DNA of 64,000 nt, from positions 1 through 64,000 of the forward strand of contig JBMFOU010000005.1 in assembly GCA_049969475.1 (NCBI GenBank). Direction: 5' to 3'. Every line of letters starts with the position of its first letter. Position 1 is the stretch's first letter. Shown one piece after another: positions 7,219 to 16,745 of the stretch. The notes beneath the pieces are model-generated. The model saw nothing but the letters and a program-made list of their open reading frames with translations, did not search any database and had not been told where the DNA came from. The position numbers and the translations under genes were made by a program. Origin of the DNA: UBA2030 sp049969475. Lineage in GTDB: Bacteria > Bacteroidota > Bacteroidia > Bacteroidales > TTA-H9.

Positions 7219-9891
7219 ATGAATCTGGTCAGAATACTCAAGCTTTTTCAACGCAATCTGCCACTGCTCATTGGGGTGCCGCTAGTGCTGGTGGCAATTG
7301 CAAAATATCTGACCAGAAATCCCACCTTAAAGTATGAATCAGAAACCACTATATACACAGGTCTGGCTTCAGGATATACTTTAGAGCAAAGTAAAGGCTT
7401 CAACTTATTTGCTACAAACAATGCTTTTGATAATCTCATCAATATCATAAAAAGCCGTGAGGTAGCTTCTGAAACAGGGATTCGCCTGTTTACCATGTAT
7501 CTCATGATGGATAAGCCCGATAGCAGGATTTTAAAAGTAAACTGGGAAAACCTTCAAAAAAGAACTCCGGCGCACATCAAGGCTCTTTTGATAAAAAAAG
7601 GGCAGATGGAACTTTCAGCCGGAACATTCGGAAATCAATTCAGTGACACAATTTTTCTTGTAAACAACGATTTCGTTGTTGATGATAAATTATTTCATTT
7701 AGTCAAGCCTGATGAAACTATTTTCAGTATAGCCAAGCAATACAATGTATCGGTAAGCGAATTACTGAATATCAACAATTTAACAAGTTACTACTTAAAT
7801 CCTGGAAGCAAAATCATTGTTAAAGATGTAAGCGATGGGAGCCCGGAAGAAAAGATGCAACTTTTCGATAGCGCCAATGTTCAGAAAAAAAGAGACCTCA
7901 ACAAGGATTTATATGAAAAGAATGTGCAAAAGCTGATGCAATATGCATATGCTAATGACACAAACTATCTCTATGGTCTTTTGAATTCGGGCAATCCTTA
8001 TTTCGGCATCAAAGCCATACAGTCAGTAACTGTAAAAAGAGTTCAGAGCAGTGATCTTATAAATATCAAATATACTTCGTTCGATCCCGGAATTTGTCAG
8101 CAGACTCTGATAATTCTCACCGAAGTATTTATTCGAAAATTTAAATCGGTTAATGAGAACCAATCAGATGCTGTTGTAAGATACTTTATTAACGAGGTTA
8201 ATAAAGCTGCTGTTCGTTTGCGCCAAGCAGAAGATCGTTTATTGGAGTTTAACAAGACGAACAATATTATCAATTACTATGAACAAAGTAAGGCAGTAGC
8301 CAACATGAAGGAAGACCTTGATCAAAAATACAGTGAATCGAGGATGAATTATGAGGCAGCGGCTGCTGTTCTTCAGAAACTTGAAGAAAAGCTGGGCGTT
8401 CAGGGGCAAATTCAGCTGAAAACCGATCAAATTGTCAAAACGCGCAATCGTCTATCAGAAATTACTTCTAATATCACATTGACAGAGGTTTATAACGATC
8501 CAGATCCCAAAAACCGGGCAAAACTTGAAGAATTGAAAAGCGAAGCTGCACGGCTTAAAAAACAGTTGGAGGATTATGTTTCGCAACTTTATACTTACAC
8601 CAACACTATCGATGGCCTCCCCTTGAATGACTTACTTCAGCAATGGCTCGTAAATGTTATTAAATACGAGGAGAGTAAGGCCACCATGGAGGTTTTAGCT
8701 CAACGCATACAAGAATTTTACGAGTATTACAAAACGTTTGCTCCTTTAGGTGCTACACAGAAACGCATTGAGCGCGAGATTAATGTTGCAGAGCAAGAAT
8801 ACCTCTCACTCCTGCACAGCCTGAACCTTTCCAAACTCAAACAACAAGACATAGAGCTTTCCTCTAACATCAAAGCTGTAGACCCGCCATATTATCCACT
8901 AAAACCCTTAAAAGGCAAAGAAGGCATTTTGGTAATTGTGGCGGGTTTGTTCGGTTTCATTTTCGTGGCCTTCCTCATAATAGCTCTTGAATACCTTGAC
9001 AACACTATCCGAACGGCTGACCGACTCGAAGAACTTTCAAAGCTCAGAATTGCCGGTGTCTTTCCCCGCATTATCAACCGCTATGCTGCATACAATTTAC
9101 CTTTTATTACCAACCGCCTTATTGAACTTACTGTACACAATATACGCCTTAACGTAAGACAAAACCAAAAACACGTAGGGCCTGCGCTAGTCATTATTTT
9201 CAGCTCCCTAAAAAAAGAAGGCAAAACATTCATGGGAGCACGGCTTGCAGAAAAGTTCAGGGAATTTGGTGAACAAACCGCATTTTTAACTTTCGTTACC
9301 TCCAATAACTTAAATGATAATGAATGGCTTACTCAGCCAGGTTTTTCTGGTGAGCCTGTTGAAGACAATTCATTACAGGACGACCTCAGAAAGAAAAGCA
9401 CCAAGGGTAAAGCCAACTTGCGTTCACAAAAGAAAAAAACTGTTCGCAGGACAACTGCTGAAAAGTTGATTCCCATGCCCATTGCTCATGATGACAATTT
9501 CAGATATCTGGTAGATAAGAATTTTACCGAAGTTTCATCGCTCTCTGAACTGAATTATTTGGAAAGGAGACCTATATTTAGCGACTACAAATTCATTTTG
9601 CTCGAATTGCCGGGAACCATTTACAACCCCTACCCCATCGATTTAGTTGCACAAGCTGACTCATCTTTAATGATCACACGAAGCAACCGATCGTGGAAAA
9701 AAGCTGACACATTAGCTTTATTCACTATGGTCAAGATTTTCAAAGAGAAACCATTGGCTTTCTTAAATGGGGTAGAAATAGAAGAAATAGAAAACATCTT
9801 AGGAGACCTTCCACGTCAAAGAAGTCGCCTTAGAAGAATATTTAAAAAATTGATTACATTGCAATTAAAAGATAGGACCGCTATAAAATAA
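7219..9891 (+). CDS. Wzz/BY-kinase-like chain-length protein with LysM
   Basis: 890 aa. An N-terminal Wzz domain has a membrane helix (about 13-30) and a second one at about 568-592, preceded by the proline-rich PPYYPLKPLKG motif seen before the second helix of chain-length regulators. Between them is a LysM domain (about 155-203: HLVKPDETIFSIAKQYNVS, then NPGSKIIVKD), unusual in this family, and long coiled coils (about 310-550). The cytoplasmic part resembles a BY-kinase but is degraded: Walker A-like SSLKKEGKT (662-670), an insert of basic residues, LLELPG in place of the usual Walker B aspartate, and no C-terminal tyrosine cluster. It likely sets polymer length and links the inner membrane to peptidoglycan, probably without kinase activity. 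Confidence 0.85.
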   Translation: MNLVRILKLFQRNLPLLIGVPLVLVAIAKYLTRNPTLKYESETTIYTGLASGYTLEQSKGFNLFATNNAFDNLINIIKSREVASETGIRLFTMYLMMDKPDSRILKVNWENLQKRTPAHIKALLIKKGQMELSAGTFGNQFSDTIFLVNNDFVVDDKLFHLVKPDETIFSIAKQYNVSVSELLNINNLTSYYLNPGSKIIVKDVSDGSPEEKMQLFDSANVQKKRDLNKDLYEKNVQKLMQYAYANDTNYLYGLLNSGNPYFGIKAIQSVTVKRVQSSDLINIKYTSFDPGICQQTLIILTEVFIRKFKSVNENQSDAVVRYFINEVNKAAVRLRQAEDRLLEFNKTNNIINYYEQSKAVANMKEDLDQKYSESRMNYEAAAAVLQKLEEKLGVQGQIQLKTDQIVKTRNRLSEITSNITLTEVYNDPDPKNRAKLEELKSEAARLKKQLEDYVSQLYTYTNTIDGLPLNDLLQQWLVNVIKYEESKATMEVLAQRIQEFYEYYKTFAPLGATQKRIEREINVAEQEYLSLLHSLNLSKLKQQDIELSSNIKAVDPPYYPLKPLKGKEGILVIVAGLFGFIFVAFLIIALEYLDNTIRTADRLEELSKLRIAGVFPRIINRYAAYNLPFITNRLIELTVHNIRLNVRQNQKHVGPALVIIFSSLKKEGKTFMGARLAEKFREFGEQTAFLTFVTSNNLNDNEWLTQPGFSGEPVEDNSLQDDLRKKSTKGKANLRSQKKKTVRRTTAEKLIPMPIAHDDNFRYLVDKNFTEVSSLSELNYLERRPIFSDYKFILLELPGTIYNPYPIDLVAQADSSLMITRSNRSWKKADTLALFTMVKIFKEKPLAFLNGVEIEEIENILGDLPRQRSRLRRIFKKLITLQLKDRTAIK

Positions 9892-9905
9892 AGAATTACT
9901 GACTT

Positions 9906-11276
9906 ATGATTAAAGTCATCCTCAATAAAACTATCTACAACAAAAACTTTCTTTCATTGGCAGGGAATGCCGTGTCGGCAGTTTTTGGTCTAATCGTATT
10001 TATGCTTCTGGCACGTACTTTCTCTGCCGATATTTTTGGGGAATGGGTAATATATCTTTCTACTGCGACTTTTCTTGAAATGTTCAGGTTTGGGCTCACC
10101 CGAACCGGCCTCATCCGTTTTCTTTCTGGAGCCACCGGAGAAGAACGTGCGCGACTGAAAGGCACCAATTACGTCGTTGGATTATCTATCACGGCATTAA
10201 TTTTCATTGTATTATACATCTCCCTACTCATTTTCCACAAGCCCATCATGGCTTCGCCTTACCGGCTTTTTTTCCTGTGGTATCCCTTGCTGGCCCTAGT
10301 CAATTTACCCTTTAACAACGCGCTGAGTGTCTTGCAAGCAGAAGAAAAATTTCTACAGATACTGATTATTCGTGCGCTCAATGTGGCTTCTTTTGCGTTG
10401 CTTCTGGCTCTCAACTATTTCTTGCAATGGAACTTGAGTCTTCAACATCTCATATGGTGGCATTTATTTCTCAATTTGTCTACTTCAATGTATGTCATCA
10501 TAAAAAAATGGGATGGCCTGTTTGATTTGAAATATTTTAACAGGGATACCTTAAAAACCCTTCTAAGGTTCGGAAAATATACAACAGTAACGCTAATTGG
10601 CAGTAATTTGCTTCGCAGTGCTGATACCTTTATTCTTAGCATTAGTCCCTTGGGAAGCGCCGCTGTGGCCACCTATTCCATCCCGCTCAAACTCATGGAG
10701 ATGCTTCAGATTCCTTTGAGAAGCTTTGCTGCAACGGCTTTTCCCAAACTTTCAAAGGCAAGTATCAATGAGGAATGGGGAAAATTTAAGTTCTTTTTTT
10801 ATCACTACACAGGGGTGGTTACCTTTCTGTTTCTTCCGGTAATCATTTTAGGTTTCTTTTTTGCCAAATATTTTGTATGGCTGCTTGGAGGTGCAGAATA
10901 TTTGAAGCCTTTCCCTGCCACCGGCGAAAGCACCGTATTTTTATTTCAGGTATTTGTGCTTTATGGGTTTCTGCTTCCCCTCGATCGTATGACCGGTGTA
11001 GGTTTGGATGCCATCAACAAACCTGAAAAGAACTTTTACAAAATCATTGCCATGGTAACGGCCAATGTCATCGGCGACCTTGTAGCTGTTTTTATTTTCA
11101 AAAAACTACTTTACGTTGCCTATGCCACTTGGCTATTTACATTTATAGGGGTTATTTTTGGTTATTCATATCTTAACAGGGAAGTTCCCCTCCATTTTAT
11201 TAAAATCTTCTCTATAGGATGGAAGTCACTCATACAATATTTTTTCAGGAAACAAACCGAGTATGAACTAAAATGA
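9906..11276 (+). CDS. Wzx-type polysaccharide flippase
   Basis: 456 aa, almost entirely transmembrane helices (about 12-14), fitting the MOP/PST oligosaccharide flippases. The N-terminus has the familiar LAGNAVSAVFGLIVFMLLAR pattern in which a lipid-linked repeat unit carrier begins its first helix. It should move the undecaprenyl-linked repeat unit across the inner membrane. It lies between the chain-length protein and a Wzy-like polymerase, with a 4-base overlap with the latter (ATGA). That order supports a Wzx/Wzy-dependent pathway. The substrate cannot be read from the sequence. Confidence 0.88.
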   Translation: MIKVILNKTIYNKNFLSLAGNAVSAVFGLIVFMLLARTFSADIFGEWVIYLSTATFLEMFRFGLTRTGLIRFLSGATGEERARLKGTNYVVGLSITALIFIVLYISLLIFHKPIMASPYRLFFLWYPLLALVNLPFNNALSVLQAEEKFLQILIIRALNVASFALLLALNYFLQWNLSLQHLIWWHLFLNLSTSMYVIIKKWDGLFDLKYFNRDTLKTLLRFGKYTTVTLIGSNLLRSADTFILSISPLGSAAVATYSIPLKLMEMLQIPLRSFAATAFPKLSKASINEEWGKFKFFFYHYTGVVTFLFLPVIILGFFFAKYFVWLLGGAEYLKPFPATGESTVFLFQVFVLYGFLLPLDRMTGVGLDAINKPEKNFYKIIAMVTANVIGDLVAVFIFKKLLYVAYATWLFTFIGVIFGYSYLNREVPLHFIKIFSIGWKSLIQYFFRKQTEYELK

Positions 11277-12796
11277 AACCCCCGGTCATAAAAGACACCG
11301 GTAGTGTGATTTTGCAAAAACCCCTAGTTATAACAGGCATTTTTGCACTCTCGGTGGTTTTTGCCTATCTCATTGGCACTTATGGAATAGCATTGGGAGG
11401 CATGCTCATAAGTGCTATTATTTTTATAGTCTACTTCACCATTCAGGTTAAATACCCTCAGCTGGGTTTATACACGGCAATCGCAGTTGGATTTGTGTTG
11501 CTGGGAAGCACACGCTATTTTAAAACAGATTTACCCATAGGTATGCTGATGGATGCATTGCTGGTGCTTACATTTCTGGCTTTGTTCTTTCATCATTTTC
11601 CTCGTCGAATCGATTGGAGCCCGGCCCGCAACCTTGCCACACTTCTTGCCTTCATTTGGCTAATGTACTGCCTATTGCAAATTGCCAACCCAGAAGCCCG
11701 AAGTACAGCTGCATGGTTTTCGGCAGTAAGACCCCTGGCTTTTTATCATTTTTTCTTTGTTGTACTGGCATTAATGTTTCTAACAACTCCTCAGAGAATC
11801 AGGATGATTTTTATTGTTTGGGGAATTTTCTCAATTCTTGGTACCCTAAAGGGAGCCATGCAGTTGTGGATAGGCGTTGACCCTTATGAAAAGGCCTGGC
11901 TCGATGGAGGAGGGGCTATTACACACGTTCTCTTTGGCCGTCTCAGGGTATTTTCGTTTTATAGCGATGCAGGGCAGTTTGGTGCCAATCAAGCATATAC
12001 TGGGGCGGTTTTCACCATGATTGCCCTGGCTGCTAAAAATAAAAAGGATAAAATATTCTTCTGGATAGTAGCTCTGGCCGGATTTTACGGAATGTTCATC
12101 TCGGGTACCCGTGGTTCATTGTTTGTGCCTTTTGCAGCTTTCGCCCTTTATTTCTTTCAAAGAAAGAATATTTATGTATTGACCAGTGGAATGTTTTTCG
12201 TAGTGTTGATTTTCATTTTCTTTAAATATACTACGATTGGTCAGGGAAATTATCAAATAAACCGTATGCGCACGGCTTTTAATCCCGATGATCCCTCCCT
12301 TCAGGTACGTTTGGAGAATCAACGTAAGCTTAAAGTTTACATGGCTACACGTCCTTTTGGCGGGGGCTTAGGACATGGTGGGGTGAAAGCACAAAAATAT
12401 ACACCCAATGCGTTTTTGGCCAATGTTCCTACCGATAGTTGGTATGTTCTCATTTGGGTAGAAACGGGCATTATTGGTTTGATCTTGCATCTTGCCATTC
12501 AATTCATTACGCTGGGGTTGGCTAGTTATTATCTTATGTTCAGGCTTCGCGATCCCATTCTCATTTCACAAATGAGCGCCCTTTCATCAGGAATGCTGGG
12601 TATTATGTTAGCATCCTATGGAAACGCCATCATAGGTCAGTTACCCACTTCCCCGCTGATTTACACTTCCATGGGCTTGTTGCTAAATTCTCTTACAGTT
12701 GATAAATATATCCGAATTAAATTAAGAAAGAAAAACCTGAGCGATCGGTATAAAAATCGCATGCACAAGTGCAAGCGATTAAGTAAGGCTGCCTAA
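11273..12796 (+). CDS. Wzy-like polymerase / O-antigen ligase family protein
   Basis: 507 aa with about 11-12 membrane helices and one larger periplasmic loop in the second half (around residues 320-390), containing RLENQRKLKVYMATRPFGGG and Gly/His-rich GLGHGG. This resembles the O-antigen ligase/polymerase (Wzy_C, WaaL) family. In the context of Wzx and Wzz, polymerisation of repeat units in the periplasm is more likely than ligation to lipid A. It overlaps the flippase gene by 4 bases. Polymerase and ligase cannot be told apart by sequence alone. Confidence 0.85.
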   Translation: MKPPVIKDTGSVILQKPLVITGIFALSVVFAYLIGTYGIALGGMLISAIIFIVYFTIQVKYPQLGLYTAIAVGFVLLGSTRYFKTDLPIGMLMDALLVLTFLALFFHHFPRRIDWSPARNLATLLAFIWLMYCLLQIANPEARSTAAWFSAVRPLAFYHFFFVVLALMFLTTPQRIRMIFIVWGIFSILGTLKGAMQLWIGVDPYEKAWLDGGGAITHVLFGRLRVFSFYSDAGQFGANQAYTGAVFTMIALAAKNKKDKIFFWIVALAGFYGMFISGTRGSLFVPFAAFALYFFQRKNIYVLTSGMFFVVLIFIFFKYTTIGQGNYQINRMRTAFNPDDPSLQVRLENQRKLKVYMATRPFGGGLGHGGVKAQKYTPNAFLANVPTDSWYVLIWVETGIIGLILHLAIQFITLGLASYYLMFRLRDPILISQMSALSSGMLGIMLASYGNAIIGQLPTSPLIYTSMGLLLNSLTVDKYIRIKLRKKNLSDRYKNRMHKCKRLSKAA

Positions 12797-12848
12797 AGAG
12801 ATTAGTTTTTTACAAGATTTATTGCTAATTTAGCTCAAATTTATATTT

Positions 12849-13775
12849 ATGGAAAGTCAATCATCATTCCCGTTGGTTTCCATCATATCTATTAATTATG
12901 ACCATCCTGAGGTAACCTGCCAGATGCTTGATTCTCTGCGTAAGATTACCTATCCCAATATTGAAGTTATTGTAGTTGACAATGCATCGCCTAATGATGA
13001 TCCTTCCATAATTCCTGCGCAATTTCCTGAGGTGAAATTCATACAATTGGATAAAAATCTTGGATTTGCCGGGGGCAATAACGTAGCCATCCGGCAAGCC
13101 AAAGGAAAATACATCCTGCTTCTTAATAACGACACAGAGGTTACACCAGATTTTTTGGAACCCTTAGTGTCTAAATTGGAAAGTAACCCAGAGATTGGCG
13201 TGGTAAGCCCTAAAATTAAATTTTATCATACGCCTGATACACTGCAATTTACTATTATCACTCCTATCAATAAACTCACCGGGCGTAGCACGGGATTGGG
13301 ATTTGGTGTAAAAGACGAAGGCCAATGGGAGTTTGATGCAGAAACTGCATACGCACACGGTGCGGCGATGATGATACCGAGGCATGTCATCGAAAAAGTA
13401 GGCTTGATGGCCGAGATCTACTTTCTCTATTACGAAGAACTCGACTGGTGCTATCGCATAAGGCAAGCTGGATATAAAATATTTTATGTGCATAACTCTC
13501 TGATTTATCATAAAGAGTCTATTTCAACAGGTAGGATGAGCCCTACCAAGATTTATTGGATGAATAGGGCCCGCCTGCTCTACATTCGTCGCAACGTCAG
13601 GCAACCCATTCTTACCCTCTCTCTTCTGTATCAATTCGTAATAGCTATTCCCAAAAATGCCCTAATGTATTTGCTGAAAGGTCGTATAGATTTATTTAAC
13701 GCCTATCATAAAGCCGTGATGTGGCATTTTAAAAATTGGAACAACCCTCAAATATTTGATAATCCCAAACTATGA
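12849..13775 (+). CDS. Family 2 glycosyltransferase (paralogue 1)
   Basis: 308 aa, soluble GT-A type. The N-terminus has the GT2 pattern VSIISINYDHPEVT, then VVDNASPND and the metal-binding region LLNNDTEVTPDFLEPL. The acceptor-side EELDWCYRIRQAGYKI block and YHKESISTG are shared with the gene at 14555, making the two clear paralogues. It belongs to the rhamnosyltransferase-like GT2 branch and should add one sugar to the lipid-linked repeat unit on the cytoplasmic side. A 52-base gap precedes it, the largest inside the locus. It overlaps the methyltransferase gene by 4 bases. Confidence 0.92.
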   Translation: MESQSSFPLVSIISINYDHPEVTCQMLDSLRKITYPNIEVIVVDNASPNDDPSIIPAQFPEVKFIQLDKNLGFAGGNNVAIRQAKGKYILLLNNDTEVTPDFLEPLVSKLESNPEIGVVSPKIKFYHTPDTLQFTIITPINKLTGRSTGLGFGVKDEGQWEFDAETAYAHGAAMMIPRHVIEKVGLMAEIYFLYYEELDWCYRIRQAGYKIFYVHNSLIYHKESISTGRMSPTKIYWMNRARLLYIRRNVRQPILTLSLLYQFVIAIPKNALMYLLKGRIDLFNAYHKAVMWHFKNWNNPQIFDNPKL

Positions 13776-14542
13776 GAAAATTGCATTTTAACAACGTTAC
13801 CGATTACAGGCAAGCAGAAGACCTCAAACGGCTGGGGTATATTCTGGATCAGATAGCAACGCTAGGCCGCAAGCCTCTAAACATTCTGGAAATTGGTTGT
13901 GGCAACGGAAATATATGCTATCAGTTAGCTTACGAAGGTCATAAAGTAAAAGGTATCGATCATGACGAGGATTCTATTGCCTATGGGAAAAGTCATTTTC
14001 AACACGATAATCTGGTATTCGAGGTCAAAGCCGCTGAAGATGTGGTGAATGGAAATGCCTATGAGGTAATTATTTGCAGCGAAGTGCTTGAGCATCTTTA
14101 CCATCCAGAAGAGGTTATGAAAACCATTCCTCACTTATTGGCAAACGAGGGTGTAGTTATTATAACAACTCCCAATGGAGTAGGCCCCAGAGAGCTATTC
14201 ATTACCCGGCCAGTGCAATGGATTAAACATAACAGCCGACTGCTCTATGCTCTATTAAAATTCGTCAAACGCCTGATGGGATACACTGGGGCTACAATTC
14301 AATCGAGCAGTTACTCGCTAGAACACGTTCAATTTTTCAAACTGAAGGATCTCAAAAAAATGGCTCAAGCCAGCGGTTTACGTATCGTTGACATGAAACC
14401 CGCTTGTTTTCTCGAAAAAGTATTTCCTTTTAGTCTCATAACCCGCTTTTTCGTCTCCTTGCAGTGGTTCGACTGTAGGATTGCAAACGCTTTGCCTATT
14501 ACGATAAGTAGCGGGTTTATGCTCACTTTAAAAAAGAGTTGA
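13772..14542 (+). CDS. SAM-dependent methyltransferase
   Basis: 256 aa, class I Rossmann methyltransferase (Methyltransf_11/23 type). Motif I is ILEIGCGNGNI (about residues 40-50), followed by GIDHDEDSI (motif II region), ICSEVLEHLYHPEEV (motif post II) and GVVIITTPNG. The gene overlaps the preceding glycosyltransferase (ATGA) and sits between two paralogous GT2 genes, so the likely substrate is a sugar of the repeat unit or a nucleotide sugar. The second half has aromatic and basic residues but no identified specificity motif. Confidence 0.88.
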   Translation: MRKLHFNNVTDYRQAEDLKRLGYILDQIATLGRKPLNILEIGCGNGNICYQLAYEGHKVKGIDHDEDSIAYGKSHFQHDNLVFEVKAAEDVVNGNAYEVIICSEVLEHLYHPEEVMKTIPHLLANEGVVIITTPNGVGPRELFITRPVQWIKHNSRLLYALLKFVKRLMGYTGATIQSSSYSLEHVQFFKLKDLKKMAQASGLRIVDMKPACFLEKVFPFSLITRFFVSLQWFDCRIANALPITISSGFMLTLKKS

Positions 14543-14554
14543 AAACCCTCCCAA

Positions 14555-15478
14555 ATGGGGAAAAAAAACTGGCCACTTGTCTCAATTGTAACCGTCAATT
14601 ACAATCAGACCGACACCACGCTCGAGCTGATTGAATCCCTGATTAAAATTACCTATCCCAACATCGAATTGCTGGTGGTTGACAACGATTCACCGGAAGC
14701 CGATGCTATGCGTATCCGACAAAAGTACCCCAGGGTTATTTTAGTGCAAAGCCCCATAAATTATGGTTTTGCTGCGGGTAACAACCTGGGCATTATGCGG
14801 GCCCGGGGAAAGTATGTAATGATTTTGAACAATGATGTAATAGTAACACCAGGTTTTCTTGAACCGCTGGTTGAACTATGTGAATCAAATGCACACATCG
14901 GAGCCATCAGCCCCAAAATTCGATTTTACTACGAACCACAGGTAATTCAATATGCCGGTTTCACTTCCATACATCCCATTACAATGAGAAATAAGGCTTT
15001 GGGGTGGAAGGAAAAAGACCGCGGACAATACGACTCTGAGGGTACGACTGGATTTTGCCATGGTGCGGCCATGCTGGTTCCCATGGATGTGATTCGCAAG
15101 GTAGGCATGATGTCGTATATTTATTTTCTGTATTATGAAGAAGCCGATTGGTGCGAGCGCATTAAAAGGGCTGGTTATGAGCTTTGGTACACACACCGTT
15201 CCATGGTTTACCATAAAGAGAGTATATCGACGGGTAAAGATAGCCCTCTAAAAGCTTATTATCTTACCAGAAACCGTATTATATTTTTAAGAAGAAATGC
15301 AAAGGGAAAAAATCTATGGTTAGGCGTTCTATACCAGGTGTTGGTTGCTGTTCCTCGCAATGCATTGAAATACTTGATAAAAGGCAATTTCAACTATGTT
15401 TCAGCTTTTGTAAGGGGTGTTATGTGGCATTTTTTTCACCTAAAAGACCCCTCCATTTTTGAAAATCCAACTTTATAA
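14555..15478 (+). CDS. Family 2 glycosyltransferase (paralogue 2)
   Basis: 307 aa and nearly collinear with the GT2 at 12849: VSIVTVNYNQTDTT, VVDNDSPEAD, NYGFAAGNN, LNNDVIVTPGFLEPL, EEADWCERIKRAGYE and YHKESISTGKDSP. Both proteins end with the same style of motif (GVMWHFFHLKDPSIFENPTL here). It probably arose by tandem duplication around the methyltransferase gene and would add another sugar in the same repeat unit. Sugar specificity is unknown. Confidence 0.92.
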   Translation: MGKKNWPLVSIVTVNYNQTDTTLELIESLIKITYPNIELLVVDNDSPEADAMRIRQKYPRVILVQSPINYGFAAGNNLGIMRARGKYVMILNNDVIVTPGFLEPLVELCESNAHIGAISPKIRFYYEPQVIQYAGFTSIHPITMRNKALGWKEKDRGQYDSEGTTGFCHGAAMLVPMDVIRKVGMMSYIYFLYYEEADWCERIKRAGYELWYTHRSMVYHKESISTGKDSPLKAYYLTRNRIIFLRRNAKGKNLWLGVLYQVLVAVPRNALKYLIKGNFNYVSAFVRGVMWHFFHLKDPSIFENPTL

Positions 15479-15525
15479 TTTGTAATTTTAAAGGAAAAAC
15501 CAGAATCCCTCCAAATTTTTCTTCC

Positions 15526-16731
15526 ATGGATGTACTTACATTAATAATCAATATCTTGCAAACCGCCTTGTGGATTTACCTGGCCGTCATCGGGCTTTAT
15601 TTGTTGCTATTTGCTCTATCCAGTCTTCTGCCTCACAAAAATGACTATCACGGCGATGATACACCCAAAAGAATAGCAGTGCTTATTCCTGGCTATAAAG
15701 AAGACAATATCATTGTAGAGATAGCACGACTGGCTTTGCAACAGAATTATCCCAAGGACAAGTACGACGTGGTAATCATTGCCGACTCGTTTAAACCAGA
15801 AACACTTGAGGCTTTGCGCAAACTGCCGATTAAAGTTATTGAGGTAAGTTTTGAAATTAGTACCAAGGCCAAGGCCCTTACAGAAGCAGTCAAGCAATTG
15901 CCCGACACCTATGACCTTTGCATAATACTGGATGCAGATAATGTGATGGAGCCTGAATTTTTACAAAAAATTAGTAAGGCGTGGAAGCCTGGTATGCTTG
16001 CCATACAAGGACATCGGATTGCCAAAAATATGAACACTCCGTTTGCTATTCTTGATGCTATCAGCGAAGAAATTAACAACCAAGTATTTCGCAAAGGCCA
16101 TCGTCGGTTAGGCCTTTCGGCTGCTATTATTGGCAGCGGGGTGGCGTTCGACTATAAATATTTCAGGGATTTAATTCCCCAAGTTACGGCCGTGGGCGGC
16201 TTCGACAAAGAAATAGAGCTGAAAATGCTGCGCGACAGGCAAGTAATTTATTACCTTCACGATGCCTATGTGTATGATGAAAAGGTACAGAAGCCAGAAA
16301 CCTTCCAGAATCAGCGACGCAGATGGTTGTCGGCTCAGCTTCATTACCTGAGAAAATACTTTCTACACTCTCTGGGTTACCTAATTTTTAAAGGGAATAT
16401 AGAATATTTTAACAAAGCTTTTCAATTTCTCCAATTACCACGAGTACTCTTATTAGGGATAGTGGTTACTTTATTCCCTTTAATTATTGTTCTCAATTTC
16501 GCAATCAACCAGCCTTTGTGGGTCAATCGTTGGATTACTCTGGCCTTGATTATTATCTTTGCTATTTGGATTAGTGTTCCACGCAAATTTTACAACCGCA
16601 ATCTATGGATTGCCCTCACCCACCTTCCCAAGGGTATTTTCATGATGTTCCTCAGTCTCATGAAGACTAAAGGAGCCAACAAGCGATTTATTCACACCGT
16701 CCACGAAACCACACATACCGAAATCCATTAA
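15526..16731 (+). CDS. Membrane-anchored family 2 glycosyltransferase
   Basis: 401 aa. One N-terminal membrane helix (about 6-30), a GT-A catalytic domain (about 45-280), and two to three C-terminal helices (about 300-385). Catalytic features are LIPGYKEDN, the DxD-type LDADNVMEPEF, GGFDKEIELK, and NQRRRW, the Q-x-x-R-W signature of processive beta-glycosyltransferases such as cellulose or hyaluronan synthase. It could therefore elongate a chain, or be a single-addition membrane enzyme with the same fold. It lies 47 bases after the second GT2 paralogue and 14 bases before the asparagine-synthase-like gene. Confidence 0.88.
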   Translation: MDVLTLIINILQTALWIYLAVIGLYLLLFALSSLLPHKNDYHGDDTPKRIAVLIPGYKEDNIIVEIARLALQQNYPKDKYDVVIIADSFKPETLEALRKLPIKVIEVSFEISTKAKALTEAVKQLPDTYDLCIILDADNVMEPEFLQKISKAWKPGMLAIQGHRIAKNMNTPFAILDAISEEINNQVFRKGHRRLGLSAAIIGSGVAFDYKYFRDLIPQVTAVGGFDKEIELKMLRDRQVIYYLHDAYVYDEKVQKPETFQNQRRRWLSAQLHYLRKYFLHSLGYLIFKGNIEYFNKAFQFLQLPRVLLLGIVVTLFPLIIVLNFAINQPLWVNRWITLALIIIFAIWISVPRKFYNRNLWIALTHLPKGIFMMFLSLMKTKGANKRFIHTVHETTHTEIH

Positions 16732-16745
16732 AAAATTCAACGACT

